64,000 nucleotides of DNA from the NCBI GenBank assembly GCA_964430745.1, contig CAYSHI010000304.1, forward strand, positions 7,791 to 71,790. Reading direction: 5' to 3'. Source of the DNA: CBDCGW01 sp964430745. Lineage in GTDB: Bacteria; Acidobacteriota; UBA890. Position numbers and translations under genes: made by a program. Position 1 is the first letter of the stretch; each line of letters begins with the position of its first letter. Positions 1-7,334 of the stretch are shown piece by piece. Under the pieces are notes generated by a model that was given only the letters and a program-made list of their open reading frames with translations, did no database searches and was not told the DNA's origin.

Positions 1-69
1 GCGCTGCGAACGACCGACAGGGTGTTCAGCACCAAAGGGTCGGTCACTCTCGAGAGACTGGAGGGCTGA
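1..69 (+). CDS. 3' end of an unidentified upstream gene (partial)
   Basis: Frame 1 is open from the window edge to a TGA at 67-69, four bases before the hisF start. The 22 visible residues end in TLERLEG. They do not look like the usual C-terminus of HisA or HisH, so I cannot name the gene. Its position suggests the preceding member of the histidine operon. The call rests only on spacing to hisF and could be a chance open frame. Confidence 0.3.
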   Translation, partial: ALRTTDRVFSTKGSVTLERLEG

Positions 70-73
70 GCGA

Positions 74-871
74 ATGCTGCGCAAGCGCATCATCGTTTGC
101 CTCGACGTCCGCGACGGAGAGGTGGTCAAGGGCGTGAAGTTCGTCGAGCTCCGGCACATTGGCGATCCGGCGACGCTCGCCGCCCGCTACCAGGAGGAGG
201 GTGCCGACGAGGTCGTGCTTCTGGACATCTCCGCGTCGAGTGACGGACGCAAGACAATGCTCGACGTGGTCCGGCGGACGGCGGAACAACTCTTCGTGCC
301 GCTGACTGTCGGTGGCGGCATCAATTCGCTCGACGATATCGCCCGCGTCCTGCGGGCGGGCGCCGACAAGGTGAGCATCAACACCGCGGCGGTCCAAGCG
401 CCGTCCTTGCTGACGCAGGCGGCCGCTCGTTTCGGTAGCCAGTGCGTGGTGGCGAGCATCGATGCAAAGCTCGAGGGCGACGAATCATCCGGGCGGCCGG
501 TGCCGAGCGGCTATCGCGTCTTCACGCACGGAGGGAGGACGGCGACAGGCCTCGACGCCATCGAGTGGGCCGCGCAGTGCGCGGAGCTCGGGGCCGGCGA
601 GATTCTGCTCACCGCGATCGAGAACGACGGCGGCCGCCACGGTTACGATCTGGTGCTGACCCGGGCGGTGGTCGAGGCCGTCTCGGTACCGGTGGTCGCC
701 AGCGGCGGCGCGGGCAACGCCGGCCACATGCGCGACGCGCTGCTTGCCGCAAAAGCCGCTGCCGCGCTCGCGGCGGGAATCTTCCACGACGAGGTGGTCA
801 GCGTCGGCGAGGTAAAGAAGATACTGGCGGCTGCAGGGGTTCCCGTGCGGCTCACCGAGGTGGCGGCATGA
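74..871 (+). CDS. hisF: Imidazole glycerol phosphate synthase, cyclase subunit HisF
   Basis: 265 residues, normal HisF length. HisF is the (beta/alpha)8 barrel that, with the HisH glutaminase, turns PRFAR and ammonia into imidazole glycerol phosphate and AICAR. The start reads LRKRIIVCLDV with the N-terminal catalytic Asp (D11 of the family), followed by KGVKF, VGGGI, the DKVSIN strand, EILLTAIENDG (second catalytic Asp region) and VVASGGAGN, the phosphate-binding loops of the barrel. The stop overlaps the next start (ATGA). The next two genes also act in histidine synthesis, which supports a his operon. HisH and HisA are not in the window and probably lie upstream. Confidence 0.97.
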   Translation: MLRKRIIVCLDVRDGEVVKGVKFVELRHIGDPATLAARYQEEGADEVVLLDISASSDGRKTMLDVVRRTAEQLFVPLTVGGGINSLDDIARVLRAGADKVSINTAAVQAPSLLTQAAARFGSQCVVASIDAKLEGDESSGRPVPSGYRVFTHGGRTATGLDAIEWAAQCAELGAGEILLTAIENDGGRHGYDLVLTRAVVEAVSVPVVASGGAGNAGHMRDALLAAKAAAALAAGIFHDEVVSVGEVKKILAAAGVPVRLTEVAA

Positions 872-1662
872 CGCCCGAAAGCCCGCGCGCCCTCCTCGAC
901 ATCGCGCTCGACATCGCCCGGCGCGCCGGGGATCGGACGCTGCGCTATTTCCAGTCCGGGCCCGAGGTCGAGATCAAGGCCGACGCGTCGCCGGTAACCG
1001 TCGCCGACCGCGAAGCGGAGCAGCTCGCTCGCGAGCTCATCGAGAAGCGGTTCCCCTCAGATGGCATCGTCGGCGAGGAATTCGGCCGCACCAACGCCGG
1101 AGCGGAGAGGACCTGGATTCTCGATCCGATCGACGGAACCTTGTCCTTTGTTCAGGGCGTGCCCCTGTACGGAGTGCTTGTTGCCGTCGAGCAAGGACGC
1201 GAAGCCATCGTCGGTGTCATGCATTTCCCGGCGTTGAATGAGTCCGTATACGCCGCCGTCGGCGAGGGTTGCTGGTGGAACGGTGCGACCGCCCGCGTTT
1301 CGGAGACGGCATCTGTGGAGGAAGCGCTCGTCGTCTGCACCAACGCGGAGGAGATCGAGCGACGCGGGCACCGGTCGGGCTGGGACCTACTGCGAGAGCG
1401 TGCACGCATGGTCCGCACCTGGGGCGACTGCTACGGCCACGCGCTCGTCGCGACGGGCAGGGCGGAAGCGATGATCGATCCGATCCTGGCCCGGTGGGAC
1501 GCGGCCGCTCTCAAGCCGATCATCGAGGAGGCCGGCGGCCGATACACCGATTTCTCGGGCAACGACACCCAACACTCGGACAGCGGCATCTCGACCAACG
1601 ACGCACTGGCCGTCGAGGTGCGCCGCATCCTCGGAGCCAACATCGAGGACTCCCGACAATGA
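868..1662 (+). CDS. hisN: Inositol-monophosphatase-family histidinol-phosphatase
   Basis: 264 residues of the Mg-dependent inositol monophosphatase (FIG) superfamily. The metal-binding motifs are visible: GEEFG near residue 70, the WILDPIDGT box near 88, and a C-terminal WDAAALKPIIEEAGG block carrying the last Asp ligand. The gene sits between hisF and hisIE with 4-bp overlaps on both sides, so the likely substrate is histidinol phosphate, as in actinobacterial HisN. The ATG at 868 overlaps the hisF stop; a longer open frame extends upstream but only as a shadow of hisF. Sequence alone cannot separate histidinol-phosphatase from other FIG phosphatases; the operon decides it. Confidence 0.88.
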   Translation: MTPESPRALLDIALDIARRAGDRTLRYFQSGPEVEIKADASPVTVADREAEQLARELIEKRFPSDGIVGEEFGRTNAGAERTWILDPIDGTLSFVQGVPLYGVLVAVEQGREAIVGVMHFPALNESVYAAVGEGCWWNGATARVSETASVEEALVVCTNAEEIERRGHRSGWDLLRERARMVRTWGDCYGHALVATGRAEAMIDPILARWDAAALKPIIEEAGGRYTDFSGNDTQHSDSGISTNDALAVEVRRILGANIEDSRQ

Positions 1663-2273
1663 TCATCCGAAGCAACGAAGAACTGGACGGCATCGACTTC
1701 GCCAAGGGAAACGGACTCATCCCCCTGGTGGCGCAGGAAGTAAACACCGGAGCGATACGCATGCTCGGCTACGCCGACCGGGCGGCGCTGGAGATCTCGC
1801 TCTCCTCCGGCTTCCTTCATTTCTGGTCGCGAAGCCGGAGCGCACTCTGGATGAAGGGCGCGACCAGCGGCAACACGCTCCGGCTCGTCTCGCTGCACGT
1901 CGATTGTGACAAGGACGCCGCGCTCGCACTGGTCCGGGCCGAGGGGCCGACCTGTCATACCGGGGCAGAGAGCTGCTTCGATGCCGCGCCGTTTCTGCAA
2001 CAGCTCGACGTCGTCATCGAGCAGCGGGCCGTCGCCCGCGAGCGCTCGGCGGAAGAAGCCGGCTACACGAACCGCTTGCTGGCCGATCGCAACCTTCGCC
2101 TGAAGAAGATCGCCGAGGAGTCCGGCGAGCTCGTCCTCGCCTGCGCCGACGACGACGCCGGCGCGGTGGCCGAGGAGGCTGCCGATCTCCTGTACCATGC
2201 GCTCGTCGCATGTCGCGCCGCCGGCGTCGGCCTCTCTGACGTCGTTGAGACCCTCCGCAAACGACATTCGTGA
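1659..2273 (+). CDS. hisIE: Bifunctional phosphoribosyl-AMP cyclohydrolase / phosphoribosyl-ATP pyrophosphatase HisIE
   Basis: 204 residues. The N-terminal half is HisI (PRA-CH): LIPLVAQEVNTGAIRMLGYAD, FWSRSRSALWMKGATSGN, the DCDKDAALALV metal site (Asp cluster) and GPTCHTGAESCF with its Cys/His zinc ligands. The C-terminal half, from about residue 115, is HisE: SYTNRLL-like entry, then KKIAEESGELVLA and EEAADLLYHALVA, an all-alpha MazG-type pyrophosphatase with acidic Mg ligands. The fused protein does steps 2 and 3 of histidine synthesis. It overlaps hisN by 4 bp (ATGA) and ends the recognisable his genes. Confidence 0.96.
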   Translation: MIIRSNEELDGIDFAKGNGLIPLVAQEVNTGAIRMLGYADRAALEISLSSGFLHFWSRSRSALWMKGATSGNTLRLVSLHVDCDKDAALALVRAEGPTCHTGAESCFDAAPFLQQLDVVIEQRAVARERSAEEAGYTNRLLADRNLRLKKIAEESGELVLACADDDAGAVAEEAADLLYHALVACRAAGVGLSDVVETLRKRHS

Positions 2274-2280
2274 GCGAACC

Positions 2281-2388
2281 GTGACCGCATCCGCTTCGGA
2301 GTCCAAGTTCTACGAGTTCACCCGCGAGCTCGTGGTCGCGCTCGAACGCCTCGAGACGGCATTTGAGGAGCGCGGCATCTTCCCTTGA
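2281..2388 (+). CDS. Possible 35-residue small protein after hisIE
   Basis: A short frame from a GTG at 2281 to a TGA at 2388, eight bases after hisIE. The product is acidic and helical-looking (KFYEFTRELVVALERLETAFEERG) with amphipathic spacing, more protein-like than a random frame. There is no clear Shine-Dalgarno sequence, and an in-frame ATG inside hisIE (2197) could equally start it. Unknown function; it could be a real his-operon tail peptide or chance. Confidence 0.33.
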   Translation: MTASASESKFYEFTRELVVALERLETAFEERGIFP

Positions 2389-2477
2389 GCGCCACCGGCT
2401 TGCTGATCATGCAACCGGCGTGCGAGAGTCTGTGAAGTTCGGTTTCGGACATTCGTGGCAATGATTCGGAGATATCA

Positions 2478-2627
2478 GTGGGAAAAGGTGATCGACGCAC
2501 GCGACGCGGGAAGATCTGGCGCAGCTCGCACGGCAAGACTCGCACCCGTCAGCAAGAGCGGGCGCGGGCCCGCCAGCGACACGGCCCCAAGCCGTCGCAG
2601 CTTCAGCAGAAGAACAAAGATACTTAG
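2478..2627 (+). CDS. Small ribosomal subunit protein bTHX (Thx)
   Basis: A 49-residue, very basic protein starting at GTG 2478. The N-terminal 20 residues match the Thx/bTHX signature: MGKGDRRTRRGKIWR, then SSHGKTRTR. Thermus Thx sits at the top of the 30S head in a cavity of 16S rRNA and stabilises it. The tail (QQERARARQRHGPKPSQLQQ) is longer than in Thermus. A GGAG at 2468-2471 lies at good spacing before the GTG. The gene is easily missed because of its GTG start and length. Position between the his operon and the nuclease pair does not suggest co-function. Confidence 0.85.
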   Translation: MGKGDRRTRRGKIWRSSHGKTRTRQQERARARQRHGPKPSQLQQKNKDT

Positions 2628-2689
2628 CAGGCCGTGAAGCGGCCTCTACCTGCCCCCGCGGCGACCCCATGTGGGCGGGTGACGACCTG

Positions 2690-4024
2690 ATGCAGGCGTT
2701 CTCTTTCCTCCACTGTGCCGACCTTCATCTCGGGGCGCCGTTCCAGGGCCTGGCCGAGGTCCCCCCCAACCTCGCCAAACGCCTGCGCGAAGCGCCGATT
2801 CAGGCGCTCGACCGGATCGTCTCGACGGCCATCGAGCACCGTGTCGTCGCCGTGCTCGTCTCGGGCGACCTCTTCGACGCCGCCGACCGGAACTTGCGAG
2901 CGCAGATCCAGCTTCGCGACCGTTTGCGCAAGCTCGACGATGCCGGAATCCGCACGCTCATCGCCGCCGGCAACCACGACCCGCTCGGTAGCGCGGCGGC
3001 GAGCATCGACTACCCGCCGTCGGTCCATTTTTTCGGCACAGAGCTGGAGACCGTACCGCTGACCCGCGACGGGCAGCTCCTGGCACACGTCTATGGCATT
3101 TCGTATGGCGCTGCCTCGGTGTCGGAGAACCTCGCGCTCCGGTTCCCCCCCAACCCCGAAGGGCCGTTCTCGATCGCCATGTTGCACACCAACGTCGGCG
3201 CCCGCGCGGAACATGAGGGCTATTCCCCTTGCTCTCTCGGGGACCTGGAGGCACGAGCCTTCGACTATTGGGCGCTGGGCCACGTCCACAAGCGCGAGAC
3301 GCTGCGCGCCACGCCCCCTGTCGTGCACTATCCGGGGAACACCCAGGGCTTGCACATGAAGGACGTCGGTCCGCGCGGGGCAACCCTGGTCGACGTGTCA
3401 ACGTCGGGGTCGATCACATTGTCGCCGGTGTGGACGGACGCGGTGCGCTGGCACCGAGGGCGATCTTCCATCGACCGCTACGAGAGCATCGACGACGTCA
3501 TCACGGCGTTCGACGAGATCAGCTCGCGAACCGCGGCCGAGGCGCCCGACCGATTCCACATCATGCTCTGGACGCTGATGGGTTCCGGCAAGGTGCACGA
3601 CAGCCTACGACGCGCGGATACCGTTGCGGGACTGCTGCAATCGCTGCGCGAGCGGCACGCGCCGGAGCCGGCTCCCGGCGCAATCTGGTTGCAACGCCTC
3701 GACGTCGCGACTCGCCCCATGCGCGACATCGAGGAGCTGCGCAAGCAGCAGGACTTGCTCGGCGATCTCTTACGTCTCGCGGAAGAAGCGCGCGAGAATC
3801 CGCCGGCGATGTCGCCCTCCGAGATCGGTGAGGACCTGATTCTAGAGGACCCGCCCGAGGTATCTACGGCGATCAGGGACGAGCTCGGCACGCTCCTGGA
3901 CGACCCACGACTGCGGGCGGTCCTCGGCGGCGACGCCTGGGGCGTTCTCGACTGGCAGAGTCTGCTGCGGCGCGCCGAGGTTCTGGCCGTTGAGGGACTC
4001 CTGGGCGACGACACTGAATCATGA
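2690..4024 (+). CDS. YhaO/SbcD-type metallophosphoesterase (DNA repair exonuclease)
   Basis: 444 residues. The calcineurin-like phosphoesterase motifs run in order: FLHCADLHLG (D-x-H), VSGDLFD (GD), IAAGNHDP (GNHD), AMLHTNVG and WALGHVHKRE (GHxH). These are the dimetal site of Mre11/SbcD/YhaO nucleases. The C-terminal 200 residues are the family's capping region, rich in helices. The ATG at 2690 is preferred over 2669 because MQAFSFLHCADLH fits the usual family N-terminus. The stop overlaps the start of the next gene (ATGA), which encodes the ATPase partner, so the two should form an SbcCD-like complex acting on DNA ends. Confidence 0.9.
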   Translation: MQAFSFLHCADLHLGAPFQGLAEVPPNLAKRLREAPIQALDRIVSTAIEHRVVAVLVSGDLFDAADRNLRAQIQLRDRLRKLDDAGIRTLIAAGNHDPLGSAAASIDYPPSVHFFGTELETVPLTRDGQLLAHVYGISYGAASVSENLALRFPPNPEGPFSIAMLHTNVGARAEHEGYSPCSLGDLEARAFDYWALGHVHKRETLRATPPVVHYPGNTQGLHMKDVGPRGATLVDVSTSGSITLSPVWTDAVRWHRGRSSIDRYESIDDVITAFDEISSRTAAEAPDRFHIMLWTLMGSGKVHDSLRRADTVAGLLQSLRERHAPEPAPGAIWLQRLDVATRPMRDIEELRKQQDLLGDLLRLAEEARENPPAMSPSEIGEDLILEDPPEVSTAIRDELGTLLDDPRLRAVLGGDAWGVLDWQSLLRRAEVLAVEGLLGDDTES

Positions 4025-6537
4025 TATTTCGCCGCCTACATATCGACGGCTTCGGCATCTGGCGAGACCTCACGCTCGATGGCCTGACGCCGGGGCTCAA
4101 CGTCTTCGTCGCCCCTAACGAGGGCGGCAAGACCACCTTGATGAGCTTCGCTCGTGCCGTCCTGTACGGGTTCCGTCAACGCAATCATGCGGAGCGCTAC
4201 GAGCCGCTACGGGGCGGAAAGCACGGCGGCTATCTCGAAGTCGAGGAGGGAGGCAGCATCTACCGCATCGTGCGCACGCACGATCGCAGCTCGCCGGGCG
4301 CCCTTCAGGTAACCGACGGGGAGGGAACGGCGCTCCCCGAAAGCACGCTCCCGCGGCTGCTCGGAGGAACGACTCGCGAGCTCTACGAAAACGTCTTCGC
4401 GTTCGGACTCGCGGAGCTGCAGATGATCGAGTCGATGCGCAAAGAAGAAATCGCCTCGCACATTTACAGTGCCGGGATGGCTGCGGCGGGAGCCGACCCG
4501 CTGGGGTTTCGGCAACGTCTCGACGACAAGCGACGCGAATACTTCCTCGAACGCGGAAGAAACCAACAAGTGACCCGCATCTTCGACCGCATTCAAGCGT
4601 TGCAGCGCGACATCGAGCCGCTTCAACAGCTTCCCGAGGAGCACGGCCGCCTGCTCGATCAGGCGGCCACCCTGCGTGACCGCCTCGAGGGACTCGACGG
4701 CGAGCTCGAGATCAAGCAACGGGAGCTCGACGCGGCCCGCAGGGCACGGAGCTCCTGGGGCGATTACGAGGAACTGCTGGCGGCGGAATCGTCGCTCGAG
4801 GCGCTCGGCGTGCCGCTGGCCTCGGCCAGCCACGCGGAGGCTTCCGACCTGCTTACTGACGGCGAAACCGCGGTGTTGCGCGAGGCGGGTCGCATCCGCA
4901 GCATGCTCGCCTCGACACCACGCCTGCGGGAGCTGCGCGCCGCCGCCGACAAACATGCTTCGGACGCCGACTCCTCGTTCGCCGCACTCCGTTCGCATCT
5001 GGACGATCTGGGCGAGAAGTGGTCCGTGAGGCGGATCCTGAAGACGAACGCGGGGCTGGAACAACGCGAAAAGGCGCGTGAATACGCCCGAGAGCTGCGT
5101 GAGGTCGAGTCCGAAATCGAGCACATCGCGGCACGCGCGGCCGAAGCTCACGATGCCTACGAGACCATCGTCAACCGGCCCGATCCGATCAGCCGTGAAG
5201 CCGTGATGCTCACGTGGGCGGTGGCCGTGGCGTTGACCTTCTTCAGCGTGTTCATGCCCCTGCCCTCGCGCGTCGTCATTACCTCGGGTGTGGCGGCGGC
5301 CGGTTTCATCGCCGGGACGGTGGCCTACTGGTTGCGTTACCGCGGACGCCAGCAGCTCGATCATGAGCGGGTTGCTTCGGCGGATCGGGAAACCACGCTC
5401 TGGGCGCAACACGAGATCGCCGAAGAGAAGCAGCAGAAGAAGGAAACCGAGTGGCGCAGGTGGCTCAAGCGGCAGGGGCTGGACGCCGAGCTCACGCTCG
5501 ACGGGGCCCTCGACCTGCTCGACCGGGTGCGCGAGGCGCAGGAGGTCGCGCGTCGGCACCGGGCGGCGGTCGCCAGCCGCGACAAGTCGCTCGAGGAGCT
5601 CTCGGTCGCTACCGGCAGAGTCAACGCGCTGCTTTCGGATCTCGGGCGAGAGACCGTGCAGGCCAACGAGCGCCCGATGGAAGCCGTTGAGCTGCACATC
5701 GGAAGGCTCGAAACGCTGCAAACCGAGCTCGACTCGGTGGAAGATCAGGACATGCGCTTGCGCAAGGAAATGCAACAGTACGTGCAATCCCGCGCGGCCT
5801 TGCGGGCAAGCGCCGGGGAGGAGGGTCTCGAGCAGCTGCGCGCCCGGCTCGAGGCGCTCGATCCGGACCAGATCGAGCGCGTTCTGCGGCACGCGGAGAC
5901 TGCGGTCGCCGCTGTGCAGGCCCAACGCGACGGCGTCAACGAGCAACTGGGGGCCGTCTCCGAGCGCATTTCCCACCTCGAGGGCGACGGCGAGCTCGGC
6001 GATCTGCTGTTGCTGCGCGAGGAAGCTCGCTCCGCGCTCGCCGACGGCGTCAGGACATGGTCGGAGTACACGGCAGCCGCAACGCTGTTCGACCGAGCGA
6101 AGAAGATCTACGAGGAGCAGCGCCAACCGGAAGTACTGCGATTGGCATCCGGATACTTCAACACCATGACCGGCGGCGCGTATCTGCGGGTAATGGCGCC
6201 TCTCGGGGAGATCGACCTGCAGGTCGAGGAATCCAAGACGGGCAAGCGGAAGGGGCCCGAGGCGCTTTCTCGTGGAACCAAGGAACAGCTTTACCTGGCG
6301 ATGCGGCTGGCACTCGCGGCGGTCTATGCCGAACAGATGGTCGCGTTGCCCCTCGTTGCCGACGATATTCTGGTGAACTTCGACGATGCCCGAGCGGCCG
6401 CAACCGCGTCGCTGCTGGGTGACTACGCCGACGCCTCGGTGCAGGTTTTGGCCTTCACCTGCCACCAGCGGCTGGCCGAGATGTTCGCCGCCGAGGCGCC
6501 GGGCGCGCGCATAATCGCGCTGCCGAAGCCGGCGTGA
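4021..6537 (+). CDS. YhaN/SbcC-type AAA ATPase with coiled coils and two membrane segments
   Basis: 838 residues. The N-terminus begins with the SMC/Rad50-type lobe: MIFRRLHIDGFG, then the Walker A APNEGGKTTL at about 32-41. Long charged coiled-coil stretches flank a hydrophobic hairpin at about 395-440 (AVMLTWAVAVALTFFSVF and ITSGVAAAGFIAGTVAYW). The C-terminal lobe has the ABC signature region ALSRGTKEQLYLAMRLA and a Walker B-like PLVADDILVNFDD, then a LAFTCHQRL switch. The membrane pair at the apex of the coils is the YhaN (not SbcC) pattern and implies a membrane-tethered nuclease complex with the upstream phosphoesterase. Confidence 0.88.
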   Translation: MIFRRLHIDGFGIWRDLTLDGLTPGLNVFVAPNEGGKTTLMSFARAVLYGFRQRNHAERYEPLRGGKHGGYLEVEEGGSIYRIVRTHDRSSPGALQVTDGEGTALPESTLPRLLGGTTRELYENVFAFGLAELQMIESMRKEEIASHIYSAGMAAAGADPLGFRQRLDDKRREYFLERGRNQQVTRIFDRIQALQRDIEPLQQLPEEHGRLLDQAATLRDRLEGLDGELEIKQRELDAARRARSSWGDYEELLAAESSLEALGVPLASASHAEASDLLTDGETAVLREAGRIRSMLASTPRLRELRAAADKHASDADSSFAALRSHLDDLGEKWSVRRILKTNAGLEQREKAREYARELREVESEIEHIAARAAEAHDAYETIVNRPDPISREAVMLTWAVAVALTFFSVFMPLPSRVVITSGVAAAGFIAGTVAYWLRYRGRQQLDHERVASADRETTLWAQHEIAEEKQQKKETEWRRWLKRQGLDAELTLDGALDLLDRVREAQEVARRHRAAVASRDKSLEELSVATGRVNALLSDLGRETVQANERPMEAVELHIGRLETLQTELDSVEDQDMRLRKEMQQYVQSRAALRASAGEEGLEQLRARLEALDPDQIERVLRHAETAVAAVQAQRDGVNEQLGAVSERISHLEGDGELGDLLLLREEARSALADGVRTWSEYTAAATLFDRAKKIYEEQRQPEVLRLASGYFNTMTGGAYLRVMAPLGEIDLQVEESKTGKRKGPEALSRGTKEQLYLAMRLALAAVYAEQMVALPLVADDILVNFDDARAAATASLLGDYADASVQVLAFTCHQRLAEMFAAEAPGARIIALPKPA

Positions 6538-6627
6538 GCCGGCCTGAGCCGGTTGTCTGTCGCGGGCGAATGAGGTAGGGATTAGCTGCTGAGAGACCAT
6601 TTCGATCGACGCACTCCGGGGAATTTC

Positions 6628-7332
6628 ATGAGCGACAAGAAACACGCTTCGACGGATTCCAACGACTGCGGCAAGGAGACAAGGAGCAACGTCTCGCGCC
6701 GCGGTTTCATCAAGGGGCTCAGCGCCGGGGGCATCGGCTCCGCGCTCGCTCCCACGGCGGTGTTGGGAGCCGGGACCATCGCCACCGCCGGAACGCTCAC
6801 GGGAGGCTCGGCGCAAGAGGGCGAGGTTTCGGGCCCCGGGAAAGTGCCCATCCGACTGCAGGTCAACGGAGGGATGGTGTCCGTCGAGGTGGAGCCCCGC
6901 CAGACGCTGCTCGACGTGCTGCGGCAGGATCGCGGCGTAGACGGTGAGTACATCGACGTTACGGGGAACAAACGAGTCTGCGACCGCGCCAGTTGCGGCG
7001 CTTGTTCAATGCTCGTGGACGGCCGCCTGACCTACGGTTGCACGATGCTGGCAATCGAAGCTCAGGGGGTCGAGATCACGACCGTCGAAGGACTCGGCAG
7101 CCCCGATTCGATGCACGCGGTGCAGCAAGCGTTCGTAGAAATGGATGCCCTGATGTGCGGCTTCTGCACGCCGGGAATGGTGGTGGCAGTCGCGGCCTTG
7201 CTGGAGGACAACCCCGATCCGACACGAGAACAGATCCGCCGGGCACTCGACGGCAACCTGTGCCGCTGCGGCACCTATCCACGGATCTTCGAAGCCACCG
7301 AAACCGCCGCGGCACGGCTGAGGGGGGCCTGA
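6628..7332 (+). CDS. Tat-exported 2Fe-2S subunit of a molybdenum hydroxylase (PaoA-like)
   Basis: 234 residues. A twin-arginine leader SRRGFIKGLS at about 24-33 is followed by a Gly/Ala-rich stretch. The rest is the small subunit of the xanthine oxidase family: plant-type [2Fe-2S] motif CDRASCGACSMLVDG...YGC, then the second cluster CGFCTPGMV and CRCGTYPRI. It passes electrons from the Mo site to FAD. The Tat signal indicates a periplasmic enzyme, as for E. coli PaoABC, whose other subunits ride along without their own signals. A three-base spacer separates it from the Mo subunit gene. Confidence 0.93.
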   Translation: MSDKKHASTDSNDCGKETRSNVSRRGFIKGLSAGGIGSALAPTAVLGAGTIATAGTLTGGSAQEGEVSGPGKVPIRLQVNGGMVSVEVEPRQTLLDVLRQDRGVDGEYIDVTGNKRVCDRASCGACSMLVDGRLTYGCTMLAIEAQGVEITTVEGLGSPDSMHAVQQAFVEMDALMCGFCTPGMVVAVAALLEDNPDPTREQIRRALDGNLCRCGTYPRIFEATETAAARLRGA

Positions 7333-7334
7333 TC

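Noticed and set aside
442..867. Long open frame upstream of hisN in its own frame
   Set aside because: It lies inside hisF, has an Arg-rich shadow composition and no family match. The ATG at 868 gives a normal phosphatase N-terminus.
4207..6816. 869-codon open frame antisense to the YhaN-like gene
   Set aside because: High-GC mirror frame of a real gene; the plus strand has clear Walker motifs, the minus product has none.
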